Positions 8,935 to 17,950 of a stretch of 64,000 bases of DNA are shown here, piece after piece; the stretch's first letter is position 1; every line of letters begins with the position of its first letter. The stretch spans positions 353,010-417,009 of the forward strand of contig NZ_FTPD01000023.1 of assembly GCF_900156895.1 (NCBI RefSeq), read 5' to 3'. The notes under the pieces are model-generated. The model was not told where the DNA came from. It searched no databases and saw only the letters and a program-made list of their open reading frames with translations. This DNA comes from Mesorhizobium prunaredense (lineage in GTDB: Bacteria > Pseudomonadota > Alphaproteobacteria > Rhizobiales > Rhizobiaceae). Both the position numbers and the translations under genes were made by a program.

Positions 8935-9789
8935 ATGGACTACGAAGTTTTCCTGGTCAGGTTTTGGGGCGTGCGCGGCAGCATTCCGGTATCGGGGCCA
9001 GAATTCTCTCGCTATGGCGGCAACACGATCTGCATTGAGATGCGATGCGGTAAACATACGCTTCTATTCGACGCGGGCTCTGGCCTACGGCCTGCCGGCG
9101 GGGCGCTTCGGGCGTCGGGCGTGACCGATTTCGACCTGCTTTTCACCCATTGCCATTACGATCACATCATCGGACTGCCGTTTTTTGCGCCGATCTATGA
9201 CCGGAGCGTCAAGGTTGCGCTTTGGTCCGGGCATCTTGCAGGACGCATGACGACCCGGCAGATGGTCGATGAGTTCATGCGGCCGCCGTGGTTTCCGGTG
9301 AAACTGGAGATCTGCAAGGCAAGCCTCGACTGCCGCGATTTCGTATCCGGAGACGTGCTTCGCCCGCGTGAAGGGGTGGTGGTCCGAACCGGCAGTCTTA
9401 TCCATCCGGGCGGCTGCATAGGCTACCGCGTCGAATGGGGCGGCCGGGTCGTGGCGGTGATCACAGACACTGAGCACGAGCCGGACAAACTCGATCAGGC
9501 GGTGCTCGGCCTGATCGAAGATGCCGACCTCGTCATTTACGATTGCACCTACACCGACCAGGAAATGGAACGCCGCCGCGGTAACGGGCACTCGACGTGG
9601 CAACAGGGCGTCAAGCTCTGTGAGGCGGCCGGTGCGCGGGGGCTTGCGTTGTTTCACCACGATCCGACACGCACCGACGAGGAACTGGACGAGATCGAGC
9701 AACTGGCCAAAGCCAGGTTTGCCGGCGCTTTTGCCGCTCGGGATGGCCAGACGCTCAAATTTCCGGGCTCATTGCACAAAAAGCGCTGA
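8935..9789 (+). CDS. Metallo-beta-lactamase-fold hydrolase, PhnP/phosphodiesterase-like
   Basis: 284 residues, soluble, no signal peptide. The N-terminal WGVRGSIPV and YGGNT motifs and the metal-binding HCHYDH at about 72-77 are typical of the PhnP/RNase Z-like branch of the fold. A later His (SLIHPGG), the bridging Asp (VITDTEHEPD) and a terminal His (ALFHHDP) complete a two-metal site. The family includes cyclic-nucleotide and other phosphodiesterases, so hydrolysis of a cyclic nucleotide is a fair hypothesis given the neighbouring cNMP-binding protein, but the sequence alone does not fix the substrate. ATG 8935 has a good ribosome-binding site (GGGAAGGGG at 8922-8930); an upstream TTG at 8893 is less likely. 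Confidence 0.83.
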   Translation: MDYEVFLVRFWGVRGSIPVSGPEFSRYGGNTICIEMRCGKHTLLFDAGSGLRPAGGALRASGVTDFDLLFTHCHYDHIIGLPFFAPIYDRSVKVALWSGHLAGRMTTRQMVDEFMRPPWFPVKLEICKASLDCRDFVSGDVLRPREGVVVRTGSLIHPGGCIGYRVEWGGRVVAVITDTEHEPDKLDQAVLGLIEDADLVIYDCTYTDQEMERRRGNGHSTWQQGVKLCEAAGARGLALFHHDPTRTDEELDEIEQLAKARFAGAFAARDGQTLKFPGSLHKKR

Positions 9790-9790
9790 G

Positions 9791-10555
9791 CTATTTTACT
9801 CTACCGACGCTGCGCCCGATCAATGTCCCGATCGGAAGCCATGCGCAGGCTTCAGTCTGTGCGGTGACTGTGAACAGCCGTTCGAGGAAAAGCCAGGCCG
9901 ATTCATCATGTACGAGATGATGGGTGAGCAGGCCGACCGGTTCGCCGCCGTCGAATGCATGCTGCAATTGCGCGATGATAGCCTGAACCAATAGGCCGTG
10001 ATCGCGGCAGCCGCGCGTGCCGTGCCAATCAATGATGTCGACATTGCTGTTGATGACCGTCAGTGGAGCCGGCTTCGGCGGCCCATAGACCGACAGCGCC
10101 GCAAATCCTATCGATCCAAGGTCGGATACCAAGCCGGCGTCGATCCTGTTCCAGGGTGGCACCAGCATCGGAACGGCACGTGCGCCGTGCAGGCCGGTTA
10201 CGTGCGACAGCCCGCGAGCCAGATCATCGAGCACCACCTCGCGTGGCCGATGCGCGCCGAGCTCCTGCTTTTTCTGGTCCTCGGGCGCATGATTTCGGTG
10301 CGCCCAGCCATGGATGGCGACCGTGGCATGCGGCGCCTCGTCAAGCCGGGCGACAAGCTTCTCATCAGTCAGGGCCGGAATGACGGCCAGAGTGACCGGA
10401 ACCGCGAATTCACCGGTCAGGTCGAGCAGCCGATCAAGCGCAGGCGTCGGATCCACGGCGTCATCGTCACGCAGCCAAAACTCTGCCTTACGGTCTGCCC
10501 GTTGCCGGCACGCCAGTTCTTCCACCAAGGGCTGCCAGATCTGATCGGATGTCAT
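9791..10555 (-). CDS. Polysaccharide deacetylase-like protein (NodB homology fold)
   Basis: 254 residues, no signal peptide. FWLRDDDAVDPTPALDRLL near residue 28 matches the start of the NodB-type fold with the metal-binding and catalytic Asp pair. VAIHGWAHRNH near residue 80 supplies the HxxxH metal site, and MLVPPWNRID near residue 130 matches the conserved Pro-rich motif. It probably removes N-acetyl groups from a sugar intermediate in the cytoplasm. Its ATG overlaps the stop of the upstream glycosyltransferase on the same strand (four bases), so the two are translated together. It converges with the metallo-hydrolase gene, with a one-base gap between the ends. Confidence 0.83.
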   Translation of the reverse strand: MTSDQIWQPLVEELACRQRADRKAEFWLRDDDAVDPTPALDRLLDLTGEFAVPVTLAVIPALTDEKLVARLDEAPHATVAIHGWAHRNHAPEDQKKQELGAHRPREVVLDDLARGLSHVTGLHGARAVPMLVPPWNRIDAGLVSDLGSIGFAALSVYGPPKPAPLTVINSNVDIIDWHGTRGCRDHGLLVQAIIAQLQHAFDGGEPVGLLTHHLVHDESAWLFLERLFTVTAQTEACAWLPIGTLIGRSVGRVK

Positions 10556-11640
10556 GAAACCGGGATCTTCGCAAGAAGTTCGGCCAGACGCCCCGCTGCA
10601 ACACCGAGGGAGCGTTCTTCGAGGATGAAACGTCTGGCTTCCGCGGCCATGATGGTTCTTTCGTCGTTACGGGCGAGAAGCCTTTCAATGGCAGAAGCGA
10701 ACGCCGCCACATCGCCCGGCGGGGTGAGAAACCCGGTCTGGCCATCCCGCACGACCTCCGGCACGCCGGCGATGTCCTGAGCCACCACCGGAAGGCCGGC
10801 GGCCTGTGCTTCAAGATAGGCAACGCCATAGGCCTCGCCGTAACCCGGCCAGACGTAAATTCCCCCACTGTAGAGGACATCCGGCACGGCGGCTGGCTCA
10901 ATCGCGCCAAGCCATTCGATACGGTCGGCGGGCAAGCCGGCGAATTGCGCTTTGACCTCGTCACGGGCAGGCCCATCCCCGACGACCGACATGGTCCAGG
11001 GCAGGTGGCCGATCGGACCGAGCGCCTGCGCCAGCATGCGATAGCTTTCGACTTTGTCGCCCGGGCGCATCATGGCGACGGTAACGAGGCGCGTCGGACA
11101 ACCCCGTGCCGGCATTTCCCGGAATACCGATGTGTCGATGAAGGGCGAAAGCATACCGAGAGCGGCGGCGGGAATCGCATCTGTCAGTCCCTGACGATCC
11201 CTTTGCGTGAAGCAGATGTTCAGCCCTGCCTGTTCGACGGCTCGCGCCACCAACGCTTGCGTATCGGCCCACAAACCAGCGTTGCGCCGCCTCGAATAGG
11301 AGGCTTCCGCCGTCACATAGGGGATAGCAAAGGCCGACGCCAGCTCGGGTCCGATCAGGTCGGGCGCCTTGTAATAGGGATGATAGGAGAACCAGAGATC
11401 GGGCTTGCCGTCACGATCCCAAAGCTTTGTCAGCCGCGCGGCTTCCTCTCGGGCCTCGATCGTGAGCGCATCGAAACTTTTCGACTCCGGTTCGCGTAGG
11501 TAGAAGCGCAATTCGGATGCCAGTTCGACGCTATGCCCTCCATGCTCCAGCGCCTTGACCAGCGTCCGCGCCATCTGGCGGTCGCCGGAGGCAACGGGAT
11601 GATTGGGCGACTTCAGTGGCGCGTAGAAGGCAATTCGCAT
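10552..11640 (-). CDS. GT4-family glycosyltransferase
   Basis: 362 residues. It starts MRIAFYAPLKSPNHPVASGDRQMARTL, the typical GT4 N-terminus with an acceptor-side GDR loop. It has VTVAMMRPGDKVESYRML in the middle and a C-terminal donor-binding segment GIYVWPGYGEAYGVAYLEAQAAGLPVVAQ with the E..7..E pattern, then GVPEVV. It forms a two-gene operon with the downstream deacetylase through a four-base overlap. Together they look like a transfer-then-deacetylate pair for an N-acetylated sugar (inference). It is divergent from the DUF3095 gene, with the shared promoter in 11641-11714. Confidence 0.87.
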   Translation of the reverse strand: MRIAFYAPLKSPNHPVASGDRQMARTLVKALEHGGHSVELASELRFYLREPESKSFDALTIEAREEAARLTKLWDRDGKPDLWFSYHPYYKAPDLIGPELASAFAIPYVTAEASYSRRRNAGLWADTQALVARAVEQAGLNICFTQRDRQGLTDAIPAAALGMLSPFIDTSVFREMPARGCPTRLVTVAMMRPGDKVESYRMLAQALGPIGHLPWTMSVVGDGPARDEVKAQFAGLPADRIEWLGAIEPAAVPDVLYSGGIYVWPGYGEAYGVAYLEAQAAGLPVVAQDIAGVPEVVRDGQTGFLTPPGDVAAFASAIERLLARNDERTIMAAEARRFILEERSLGVAAGRLAELLAKIPVS

Positions 11641-11714
11641 CGCCGGACCCTATCATCGGAAAGCCTGCGCAAGTCAATTTCGAAGCATGATCGACTTCAC
11701 CTTCAAGCAGTGGA

Positions 11715-12893
11715 ATGTGCTATCTGATGCTTATGGAAACAGCTGCCGCGTCCGACCCGTTTGTCGCTTCTTTGCCGGTTTTCGCAAAATTCGAAAGCGT
11801 TGCCGATATCGATAACTATCGGCCTCTCCCGGATGGCTGGGCGCTGGCCACCGCCGACATCGTCGGCTCGACCAAGGCGATCGAGGCTGGGCGCTATAAA
11901 ACCGTCAATATGGCCGGCGCCAGCGTCATTTCGGCGCTGCTCAATGCGCTGGGTCGGCAAGATCTTCCCTTTGTCTTCGGCGGCGACGGCGCGCTCGTGG
12001 CGTTTCCCGGCTCGGCGCTGGAGATCACCCGCAGCGCGCTGGCGGCTGTCCAGAGATGGGTGGCGGACGAACTCGACCTGACCTTGCGTGCCGCAATCGT
12101 GCCGATAAAGGACATAAGAGCGCAAGGCCTCGACGTTCGCGTGGCGAGGTTCCGGGCCTCCGAAGCGGTCTTCTATGCCATGTTCGCCGGCGGTGGCGGC
12201 AGTTGGGCGGAAGCCGAGATGAAAGCGGGGCGCTATCGCATCGATCCTGCGCCGGCCGGCGCGCGGCCGGATCTGACCGGCCTCTCCTGCCGCTGGAACC
12301 CGATTGACGCCCGGCATGGCGAAATCGTCTCGATCATAGCCATACCGGGGGCGTCGCGCGACTTGCGCGGTTTTCAGTTTCTGGCTTCCGACATCATCGC
12401 CCTTGCCGGCAGGCAGGAACGCGATGGCCACCCGGTGCCGGCGAACGGGCCGGGCTACAGTTTTCTGCCCGCCGGCCTCGATATCGAGGCGCGGGCCATG
12501 GCGCCGGCAGGATGGCGGTGGCTGTCGAAGCTGTGGATAGTGTTCCTGATGACGCTTACGGCTGTCACCGATAGATATGGCTGGACGATCGGCAGCTTCG
12601 ATCCGAAGATCTACAAACGCGACGTGGCCAGCAATTCGGATTTCCGTAAGTTCGACGACGGCTTGAAGATGACTATCGACGTTGACGCGGATGTGTTGCA
12701 ACGGATCGAGAACCGGCTGAAACAGGCGGAAGAGGCGGGCATCTGCAACTATGGCCTGCACCGCCAGAAATCGGCCTTGATGACATGCCTCGTCGCCTCG
12801 CCGCTGCAGCGCGATCACGTTCATTTCATCGATGGCGCCGCCGGCGGCTATGCGATGGCCGCCGCAAGCCTGAAGGCGAAGGTGCCGGTCTGA
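11715..12893 (+). CDS. DUF3095 protein, class III cyclase-like fold
   Basis: 392 residues from ATG 11715; ATGs at 11727 and 11733 are equally possible starts. It matches the DUF3095 family. The early WALATADIVGSTKAIEAGRY segment resembles the metal-binding Asp region of class III nucleotide cyclases, and LPFVFGGDGALVAFPG resembles their second metal-Asp hairpin. The rest of the cyclase active site is not obvious, and the C-terminal half (DVASNSDFRKFDDGLKMTIDV) is specific to DUF3095. Activity is not established for the family as far as I know, so cyclase activity is a hypothesis. It sits between a glycosyltransferase pair and a nucleotide-sugar dehydrogenase. Confidence 0.8.
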   Translation: MCYLMLMETAAASDPFVASLPVFAKFESVADIDNYRPLPDGWALATADIVGSTKAIEAGRYKTVNMAGASVISALLNALGRQDLPFVFGGDGALVAFPGSALEITRSALAAVQRWVADELDLTLRAAIVPIKDIRAQGLDVRVARFRASEAVFYAMFAGGGGSWAEAEMKAGRYRIDPAPAGARPDLTGLSCRWNPIDARHGEIVSIIAIPGASRDLRGFQFLASDIIALAGRQERDGHPVPANGPGYSFLPAGLDIEARAMAPAGWRWLSKLWIVFLMTLTAVTDRYGWTIGSFDPKIYKRDVASNSDFRKFDDGLKMTIDVDADVLQRIENRLKQAEEAGICNYGLHRQKSALMTCLVASPLQRDHVHFIDGAAGGYAMAAASLKAKVPV

Positions 12894-12900
12894 CGACAGC

Positions 12901-12923
12901 TTGCGGAAATCGATTTTCCGCAA
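12901..12923 (+). terminator. Possible hairpin terminator after the DUF3095 gene
   Basis: TTGCGGAAA and TTTCCGCAA form a perfect 9-bp stem with a 5-base loop, eight bases after the stop codon. No clear T-run follows, so intrinsic termination is uncertain. Confidence 0.35.
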
Positions 12924-12962
12924 TATGCCTCGGGGTTCTTGGGGAACCAGGTGAGCCTCGCC

Positions 12963-14343
12963 ATGGGCGCGGACGGCCAGTCCGAATTGACGGAAAGCAG
13001 ATTTTTGGACGCCTCACGATCGACATATGACTGCCTTCTGAACCGGATTTCGACGCGCGCCGCGCAAGTCGGCGTGATCGGACTGGGCTATGTCGGGTTG
13101 CCGCTGGCGGTTGCCATCGCACGCGCCGGCTTCCCGGTTTCCGGCTTCGACATCGAATCCCAGAAGGTCGAGACCCTGAACAACGGCCAATCCTACATTG
13201 AGGCGGTGACGTCGACAGCCCTTGCCAGCCAGGTGGCGAGCGGACGGTTCCGCGGCACTGCGGATTTTGCCGAACTGGCCGTCTGCGATGTCATCATCAT
13301 CTGCGTTCCGACACCGCTGACGAAAAACCGTGAGCCGGACCTTTGTCAGGAACACGGCAGGCACCGTCGCGAAGCATCTGCGTCTCGGCCAGCTGATCGT
13401 GCTGGAATCGACCACCTATCCCGGCACCACCGACGACGTGATCAAGCCCATACTGGAAGAAACCGGCTTGCAGTCGAAGATAGACTTCTTCCTCGGCTTC
13501 TCGCCCGAACGCGAGGATCCCGGCAACCGCAGCTTTGAAGTCGCGACGATCCCCAAGGTCGTGGCAGGCGACGGCATTGAAGCGGCGACACTCGTGCAGG
13601 CTTTTTACCAGGGCGTGGTCAAGACCGTCGTTCCGGTTTCCACCACGGCGACCGCCGAGGCGGTCAAGCTGACGGAGAACATCTTCCGCTCGGTCAACAT
13701 AGCCCTGGTCAACGAGTTGAAGGTCGTGCTCGGTGCGATGGGCATCGACATCTGGGAGGTGATCGAGGCGGCAAAGAGCAAGCCCTTCGGCTACATGCCT
13801 TTTTATCCTGGCCCCGGACTTGGCGGGCACTGCGTTCCGATCGATCCCTTCTACCTGACGTGGAAGGCGCGCGAATACGAAATGCCTACCCGCTTCATCG
13901 AGCTGGCGGCAGAGATCAACACGGCCATGCCGCGTCATGTGGTCGATGAACTGGCGAAGGCGCTGGACCGGCGCTGCGGCAAGGCGCTCAGCCGCTCGCG
14001 CATACTCATCATCGGGCTCGCCTATAAGAAGAATGTGCCCGACATCCGCGAAAGCCCCTCATTGCGGCTCATTGAACTCATCGAGGAATGGGGCGGCAAG
14101 GCGGAATTCCACGATCCGCATGTTACCGAGATCCCGACCACACGGGAGCATATGGCGATCAAGGGGCGGAGCTCGGTCGAATTGACCGAGGCGGCATTGA
14201 AGGATTTCGATGCTGTCGTCGTTGCAACCGACCACGACGCGATCGACTATCAGGCGATCGCTGATCACGCTCTTCTGATCGTCGACACACGCAATGTGTT
14301 TGGCCGCCTCGGGCTAGCCCGAGAGACGGTGGTGAAGGCCTGA
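12963..14343 (+). pseudogene. UDP-sugar 6-dehydrogenase (WbpA/UDP-GlcNAc dehydrogenase type), frameshifted
   Basis: Two overlapping frames together encode one nucleotide-sugar dehydrogenase. The first (12963 or TTG 12939 to about 13345) has the NAD-binding GVIGLGYVGLPLA and ends in CVPTPLTKNREPDL. The second (about 13343-14343) resumes with FVRNTAGTVAKHL and carries YPGTTDDV, the catalytic Cys in GLGGHCVPIDPFYL and the C-terminal substrate domain. The family normally has PDLSxVxNTA here, so the serine codon is missing and the frame moves. GACC-TTT-GTC would result from loss of five bases between two TTT triplets. The gene is therefore probably inactive unless this is a sequencing error. When intact it would oxidise UDP-GlcNAc or UDP-Glc to the uronic acid for polysaccharide synthesis. 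Confidence 0.8.
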
Positions 14344-14427
14344 CGGCGTCTGAGCCCGCGAATTTTCTGCCTGATGTCAGGATCGTGATTGCACTCCGCC
14401 GGCAGCCTCGCCACATAATGCCCCTTC

Positions 14428-14452
14428 GCCGGCTTTTGCCGCCGAAGCCGGC
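14428..14452 (+). terminator. Hairpin after the UDP-sugar dehydrogenase gene
   Basis: GCCGGCTT (14428-14435) pairs perfectly with AAGCCGGC (14445-14452) across a 9-base loop. The following bases are not T-rich, so this may be only a transcript-stabilising hairpin. Confidence 0.3.
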
Positions 14453-14518
14453 TTCATTGACTTCGAGGGTCTTTTCTCTGGGTCGTTAGCGGACCGTGTT
14501 GTGGCGGATCAAAGGAGA

Positions 14519-14548
14519 ATGGCTCGTCTTCGACGGGTCTTGAGATAG
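14519..14548 (+). CDS. Nine-residue Arg-rich leader ORF ahead of the cyclase gene
   Basis: ATG 14519 follows the strong ribosome-binding sequence AAAGGAGA with almost no spacer and encodes MARLRRVLR before TAG at 14546-14548. The cyclase ATG is one base later. The short ORF could couple translation to the cyclase or act as an attenuator. The spacer between Shine-Dalgarno and ATG is shorter than normal, so it may not be translated well. Confidence 0.3.
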   Translation: MARLRRVLR

Positions 14549-14549
14549 C

Positions 14550-15890
14550 ATGAGCACAGCGCAAGCAGAAATTTCCACCATTCTCATGGATAAGGTTGCC
14601 GATTGGCTGACCCAATCGGCGCTGGCGGGCGACGCCCTAGAAACATTGGTAAGGGGCTTTTGTGAACGGCTGGCTGCTGCCGGCCTGCCGCTGAAGCGGG
14701 TGCATTTGAGCTTTTCGATGCTTCACCCGCTTTATGACGCGCTTGGCTTCACCTGGATTCGCGGCCAGGGCATGGAAGTGGAAGGCTTCCGCAAACAGGA
14801 CGGCGTTCATTCTGACAGATTCCTGACCAGCCCATACTACCATCTGCTCAGCAACAAGCTCGACCATTTGCGGCGCCGGCTCGACCCGTCGGTGCCGTCG
14901 GAATTTCCTGTTTTCGATGACTTCAGGCTTATGGGTGTGACCGATTACATGGCTTTCGTCCATCCCTTCAACGGCAACACCAGTCAGGGCATGATGGGGT
15001 CCTGGTCCACCGACAGCGCTGCAGGCTTCAGCGACAGCATGATTTCAGCGCTGCTGCGCATCCAGAACCATCTCGCTATCGCAACGAAAATGGCGGTGCT
15101 CACCAAGCTGGCCGACAACATGATGACCACTTATCTCGGCGGCGACGCCGGCAGGCGCGTGCTGGACGGCCAGATCAAGCGCGGCGAGGGCGACACAATC
15201 CGGGCCGCACTGGTCATGGCCGATATGCGCGGGTCGACAAGGCTTGCCGAAACTTCCGGCCGCGAAATCTACATCGATACGCTGAACCAGTTTTTCGATG
15301 CCATTGCTGCACCTTTCAATCGCAGAGGTGGGCAGATCATGAGTTTCCTGGGGGATGGCTTCATTGCCGTCTACCCTTGCGAAAGGCACCGCTCGCAGTC
15401 CGAGATCGCCTGCCAGGCTGCTCTTGCGGCAGCGCACAAGGCCACCGCGCGCATGATGGATCTCAATCTGCGCAGAAAGGAGCAGGGGTTGGCCGACATA
15501 AACTTTGGCATCGGCCTGCATGTCGGCAATGTGATGTTCGGCAATGTCGGGCTTACCGACCGGCTCACATTCTCTGTCTTCGGCTCGGCTGTAAACGAGG
15601 TCCAGCGCCTCCAAACCCTGACCAAGAAATTTCCGCACAGCGTTCTCGCCAGCAAAGACTTCGCCAGCTATTGCGGCGCCAACAGCTGGCTGACGCTCGG
15701 CAACGAGGAACTGGCGGGCATCAAGCAGAAGCTGACGGTGCTTTCACCCGATCTGTCGGGTGCTCTCGCACTCGATGAGGACGGTGCGCTGGAGCCGATT
15801 CACGACCGAATATCCGACGCCGAGCAGGTCATGCTGCTTCATCGCGATGCCTCTCGGCTGTCGGCGGGCGACCCGAGGAAGCTCCAGTAA
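14550..15890 (+). CDS. Class III nucleotide cyclase with non-canonical purine-specifying residues
   Basis: 446 residues, no membrane segment. The N-terminal ~200 residues form a sensory-like region without a clear family; the C-terminal catalytic domain starts near 217. The metal-binding Asp residues are present in MADMRGST (Asp225) and FLGDGF (Asp269), as are the Asn and Arg of the transition-state site (FGSAVNEVQRLQ, Asn349 and Arg353). The Lys that normally specifies adenine is Ser (about 265) and the usual Asp/Thr is Ser (about 342). Product specificity is thus uncertain. A nine-codon leader ORF with a strong ribosome-binding site lies immediately upstream. It is one of four clear class III cyclases in the window. 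Confidence 0.85.
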   Translation: MSTAQAEISTILMDKVADWLTQSALAGDALETLVRGFCERLAAAGLPLKRVHLSFSMLHPLYDALGFTWIRGQGMEVEGFRKQDGVHSDRFLTSPYYHLLSNKLDHLRRRLDPSVPSEFPVFDDFRLMGVTDYMAFVHPFNGNTSQGMMGSWSTDSAAGFSDSMISALLRIQNHLAIATKMAVLTKLADNMMTTYLGGDAGRRVLDGQIKRGEGDTIRAALVMADMRGSTRLAETSGREIYIDTLNQFFDAIAAPFNRRGGQIMSFLGDGFIAVYPCERHRSQSEIACQAALAAAHKATARMMDLNLRRKEQGLADINFGIGLHVGNVMFGNVGLTDRLTFSVFGSAVNEVQRLQTLTKKFPHSVLASKDFASYCGANSWLTLGNEELAGIKQKLTVLSPDLSGALALDEDGALEPIHDRISDAEQVMLLHRDASRLSAGDPRKLQ

Positions 15891-16054
15891 CCGCCACGAT
15901 CTGATCCGAACGCCTTTGGTATGCAGTCCCTTCGCCGGTTCCGCCAGGGAACTGGCGACCGATTCGAATCCAAGTTGCTCTAGGCTGGCAATGCGCTAGT
16001 CTCGCTTTCTGGGCCTGCCGCCCGGCAGGCTGCCAGAGTGGGGCTGGTGTGAGA

Positions 16055-17950
16055 ATGAATTTGGGTGTTGATCTGCTGCGGATCGAGGATGTTGGCATCT
16101 CTTTTGCCATTGTCGGGGGACCGTTGCATGCCGTCAGGCGTGCAAATCTTCGCGTCCTGCCCGGCAAGGTTACTGCGCTTGTCGGCGAGTCCGGTTCCGG
16201 AAAATCGGTTCTCAGCCAGGCAGTGATGGGCATTTTGCCGAACACAGCCCGTGTTCGCGGCCGTATCCTGTTTTCGGATCCTGAAAAGCCCGGCACGACG
16301 CAGGATATCCTGCAGATGCCGCGTGACGGACCCGAAATCCGGGCGTTGAGAGGCAGCCGCATCGGCAAGATCTTTCAGGAGCCGATGACATCACTGTCGC
16401 CGCTGCACACGGTCGGCAATCAGGTCAGCGAATCCCTGCAGATTCATACGCCTATGGCTCGGGCGGAGCGCAAGGCGCGGGCCGAGGACATGCTCGACCT
16501 TGTCGGCTTTCCCAACCCCAAGCGCGCCTATGACATGTATCCGTTTGAACTTTCGGGAGGATTGCGTCAACGCGCCATGATCGCCATGGCGCTGATCTGC
16601 CGGCCCGCCCTGTTGATCGCCGACGAGCCGACAACGGCGTTGGACGTCACCATCCAGGCGCAAATCCTGCAATTGCTGCGCGGGCTTCAGGCCAAGCTGA
16701 ACATGGCGATGCTGCTGATCACGCACGACCTTGGCGTGGTCGCCAATGTCGCCGACGAGGTGGTGGTCATGTACCATGGCGAGATCATGGAAGCGGGACC
16801 TGTCGAGGCGATATTCCGCCGGCCGGGCCACCCTTACCTGAAGGGCCTGATGGCAGCCGTTCCGCATTTCGACCTGAAGCCTGGCGAAAGGCTAAAGGCG
16901 CTCCGCGAGGTGCCGGTGAATGTCGGGAACCTGCTCGGCAAGCAGACGGCGCCGGCATCGAAGGGGCCGGACGACATCGTGCTGTCGGTCAGGGATCTGA
17001 CAAAGACCTTCACCATCCGCAAGTCCGGATGGTTCGGCGGAGATCATCAAACCTCTGTTCGCGCCGTGGACGGCGTGAGCTTCGATATCAGGCGGGGTGA
17101 GTGCCTCGGTCTTGTCGGCGAAAGCGGCTCCGGCAAAACCACCGTCAGCAAGATCCTCATGCGGGCTGTCACCCCTAGCGGCGGCTCTGTGATCTTCAAC
17201 GGCCGCGATGGGCCGATCGACGTCTTGGAAGCCGAGGGAGACGCCCTACGCATGCTGCGCGCGAAAATCCAGATGGTCTTCCAGGACCCGGTTTCGTCGC
17301 TTTCACCTCGCATGACGGTGGAGAACATCTTGAGCGAGCCGCTGGAAATCCATCAACGTGGCAATGCCGCGTCCCGACTCGCCACGGTCAAGAGCCTGAT
17401 GCAGGCAATCGGGCTCGATCCGCGCTTCATAAAGCGTTATCCGCACAGTTTCTCCGGCGGGCAGCGTCAGCGTATCGGCATCGCGCGCGCGTTGGCGCTG
17501 GGGCCCGAACTCCTGATCTGCGACGAGCCGGTTTCGGCACTCGATGTCTCTGTCCAGGCGCAGATCCTGAACCTTCTGAAGGACCTGCAGAAGGAACTGG
17601 GCCTGACCTACCTGTTCATATCCCACAACCTGGCGGTGGTGGACTACATGGCAGACCGCATCGCGGTGATGTGCGGCGGGCGTATCGTCGAGCTCGCGCC
17701 GCGCGAAATTCTGCTTAGGAAACCGGTCCACCCCTACACGCGCTCACTGGTCGCCGCAGTACCTTTCCCCGATCTCGACAGGCCAATGGATTTCAAGACG
17801 CTGAAGCTCGACAGCGCTTCCGACACCAGCACATGGGGACCGCAATTCCGCGACGAGGGCGACGAGGATATGCTGTCGCCGCTCGAACTTGGCGGCGGCC
17901 ACCTCGTGCTGGCCCGGCGTACGGCCGATGTCAGCGAGTTACGCCATTGA
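16055..17950 (+). CDS. Oligopeptide-type ABC importer, fused double ATPase (YejF/DppDF type)
   Basis: 631 residues with two complete ABC ATPase domains. The first has Walker A GESGSGKS (near 49-56), a signature in ELSGGLRQRAM and Walker B LLIADEPTTALD. The second has GESGSGKT (near 355), signature FSGGQRQRIG and LLICDEPVSALD. Each is followed by the C-terminal extension with a PxxP-like HPY segment seen in Opp/Dpp ATPases. It powers the peptide importer encoded by the next three genes. ATG 16055 or GTG 16049 may be the start. The stop overlaps the TTG start of the binding protein, so the operon is tightly coupled. Confidence 0.9.
   Translation: MNLGVDLLRIEDVGISFAIVGGPLHAVRRANLRVLPGKVTALVGESGSGKSVLSQAVMGILPNTARVRGRILFSDPEKPGTTQDILQMPRDGPEIRALRGSRIGKIFQEPMTSLSPLHTVGNQVSESLQIHTPMARAERKARAEDMLDLVGFPNPKRAYDMYPFELSGGLRQRAMIAMALICRPALLIADEPTTALDVTIQAQILQLLRGLQAKLNMAMLLITHDLGVVANVADEVVVMYHGEIMEAGPVEAIFRRPGHPYLKGLMAAVPHFDLKPGERLKALREVPVNVGNLLGKQTAPASKGPDDIVLSVRDLTKTFTIRKSGWFGGDHQTSVRAVDGVSFDIRRGECLGLVGESGSGKTTVSKILMRAVTPSGGSVIFNGRDGPIDVLEAEGDALRMLRAKIQMVFQDPVSSLSPRMTVENILSEPLEIHQRGNAASRLATVKSLMQAIGLDPRFIKRYPHSFSGGQRQRIGIARALALGPELLICDEPVSALDVSVQAQILNLLKDLQKELGLTYLFISHNLAVVDYMADRIAVMCGGRIVELAPREILLRKPVHPYTRSLVAAVPFPDLDRPMDFKTLKLDSASDTSTWGPQFRDEGDEDMLSPLELGGGHLVLARRTADVSELRH

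Noticed and set aside
8935..9789. Naming the metallo-hydrolase as a defined cAMP phosphodiesterase
   Set aside because: The fold supports many substrates; only context points to cyclic nucleotides, so the call is kept general.
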